From Dyella lutea (GTDB lineage: Bacteria; Pseudomonadota; Gammaproteobacteria; Xanthomonadales; Rhodanobacteraceae), in the NCBI RefSeq assembly GCF_024158035.1, contig NZ_JAMZEK010000001.1:592001-656000 (forward strand): 64,000 nt of DNA, read 5' to 3'. A model generated the notes under the pieces. That model did not search any database. It had not been told where the DNA came from and was given only the letters and a program-made list of their open reading frames with translations. Of this stretch, positions 62,946 to 64,000 are shown piece after piece. Both the position numbers and the translations under genes were made by a program. The number at the start of each line of letters is the position of its first letter. Positions within the stretch are counted from its first letter, which is position 1.

Positions 62946-64000
62946 ATGCGATCCATCCCCGCGACATCGCGCCTGCTCGGCGCGCTGGTCCTCGCCGGCC
63001 TTGCCGCCGGCGTCCATGCCGAAGGCCCCGTGCTCACCGATGCGGACTACGCCCGCGCCGAGCAGATGGTCGGCTACAAGGCGATCCCGCTGGTCAATCA
63101 CGCGGTCACCCGCGTCTCCTGGCTGGACGATACGCACTTCGCCTACGACGACCACGACGCCAGCGGCGACCACTACCGCCGCATGGACACTGCCACCGGC
63201 CGCAGCGAACCGCTGTTCGACCAGGCCAGGCTGGCCCAATCGCTGAGCAAGCTGGCCGGCGGCAAGCCGATCGAGGCGGACAGGCTCGGCCTGCGCGGCA
63301 TCGCCGTGGCGCCGGACGGCCGTTACCAGCTGGAAGTCCGCGGCAAGACCTACCTGTGCAGCGCCGACGCGGTGTGCGCCGAGCCGGCCAGGGGCGAAGC
63401 GAAGGGCGACGAGCCGGGCGTGCTGTCGCCGGACAAGAAGTCCGAGGCCTTCATCCGCGACTGGAACCTGTGGATCCGCGACGTCGCCACGGGCAAGGAG
63501 ACCCAGCTCACCACCGACGGCGTGAAGAACTTCGGCTACGCCACCGACAACGCCGGCTGGAAGCACACCGACCATGCCATCCTGGAGTGGTCGCCGGACT
63601 CGAAAAGGATCGCGACCTTCCAGCAGGACCAGCGCAAGACCGGTGACATGTACATGTTCACCACCAACGTCGGCCATCCGAAGCTGGAGGCGTGGAAGTA
63701 CCCGCTGGCCGGCGACAAGGACATCACCATGATCGAGCGCGTCGTCATCGACGTGCCGACGAAGAAGGTGGTGCGGCTGGACATGCCGGCCGACCAGCAC
63801 CGCTCGACCCTGTGCGACGACGTCAGCTGCGGTCCGGACGGTGGCTGGGACGACGTGAAGTGGGCGCCGGACAGCAAGACCATTGCCTTCGTCTCCACTT
63901 CGCGTCATCACAAGCACGAGTGGTTCCGGATCGCCGACGCGGCCACCGGCAAGGTGCGCACGGTGTTCGAGGAGTCGGCCAAGACCTACTACGAGAGCGG
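62946..64000 (+). CDS. S9 family (dipeptidyl-peptidase IV-like) peptidase, 5' part, cut by the window edge
   Basis: First 351 residues of a secreted prolyl-oligopeptidase-family serine peptidase. GGAG lies before the ATG at 62946; a signal peptide (about 1-25, ending VHA-EG) is followed by the beta-propeller region, with WIRDVATGKETQLTTDGVKN, AILEWSPDSKRIATFQQDQR and WAPDSKTIAFVSTSRH as propeller blades typical of bacterial DPP-IV homologues. The catalytic alpha/beta-hydrolase domain lies beyond base 64000. Confidence 0.88.
   Translation, partial: MRSIPATSRLLGALVLAGLAAGVHAEGPVLTDADYARAEQMVGYKAIPLVNHAVTRVSWLDDTHFAYDDHDASGDHYRRMDTATGRSEPLFDQARLAQSLSKLAGGKPIEADRLGLRGIAVAPDGRYQLEVRGKTYLCSADAVCAEPARGEAKGDEPGVLSPDKKSEAFIRDWNLWIRDVATGKETQLTTDGVKNFGYATDNAGWKHTDHAILEWSPDSKRIATFQQDQRKTGDMYMFTTNVGHPKLEAWKYPLAGDKDITMIERVVIDVPTKKVVRLDMPADQHRSTLCDDVSCGPDGGWDDVKWAPDSKTIAFVSTSRHHKHEWFRIADAATGKVRTVFEESAKTYYES

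Noticed and set aside
1-64000. CRISPR arrays, insertion sequences, rRNA
   Set aside because: No regularly spaced direct repeats of CRISPR type, no transposase and no rRNA sequence were seen; the only clear tandem repeat is the REP-like pair at 61764-61954.

Overview
High-GC gammaproteobacterial chromosome. The best fit is Lysobacterales (Xanthomonadales), probably a Rhodanobacteraceae member such as Rhodanobacter, Dyella or Luteibacter. The grounds are the GlcNAc cluster layout (LacI regulator, FucP-type transporter, SIS deaminase, TonB receptor, GH20), an XVIPCD-tailed type IV secretion effector, the abundance of lipoproteins and TonB receptors, and a tandem TGTGGGAGCGGCTTCAGCCG-type repeat. 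The assignment is inferred from protein character; no rRNA or marker gene is present.

Layout. 1-6218: secreted phosphorus-releasing enzymes (CpdB-like lipoprotein, LTA-synthase-like phosphoglycerol transferase, NPP-type phosphatase), with a three-half-site Pho box at 2430-2458. 6302-18976: a divergent chitin/GlcNAc utilisation locus: nagP, LacI regulator, nagB-II and nagA on the minus strand; glucokinase, TonB receptor, GH20 hexosaminidase and a broken nagX on the plus strand; a perfect LacI-type palindrome lies between them. 19020-25196: glycerophosphodiesterase, TonB receptor and phospholipase C, again with Pho-box-like sites, so this looks like organophosphate scavenging. 25240-29234: MauG/CcpA-type dihaem protein, YhhN lysoplasmalogenase and small proteins. 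29407-35448: tripartite RND efflux operon. 35757-38627: sterol-desaturase-family enzyme and an APC permease.

38706-41136: an antibacterial effector/immunity pair. A lipoprotein gene overlaps a protein with an N-terminal lipase domain (GHSLGG) and a C-terminal XVIPCD, the signal for the Xanthomonadales killing T4SS, whose machinery is not in this window. 41454-45333: tandem M61 peptidases. 45491-45567: tRNA-Arg(CCG), followed by a gene-poor accessory stretch carrying an EAL phosphodiesterase and a second toxin/immunity pair (AHH nuclease, Imm11-like). 48893: pyrC.

50009-55816: a tightly overlapping four-gene operon, dabB-dabA-cysD-DUF6671, facing a LysR regulator. DabAB is the inorganic-carbon accumulation complex. 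DabA here keeps all four zinc-site residues with the characterised spacing. Its coupling to a cysD without cysN and to DUF6671 is the least explained arrangement in the window, and together with the effector pair it is the main point of interest. The right end holds stress-type small proteins (DUF1328, CsbD), queF, an aldo/keto reductase with a divergent LysR, a REP-like tandem repeat, a GST and the start of a DPP-IV-type S9 peptidase cut by the window edge.

Many long antisense frames exist because of the extreme GC; they are not listed as genes.
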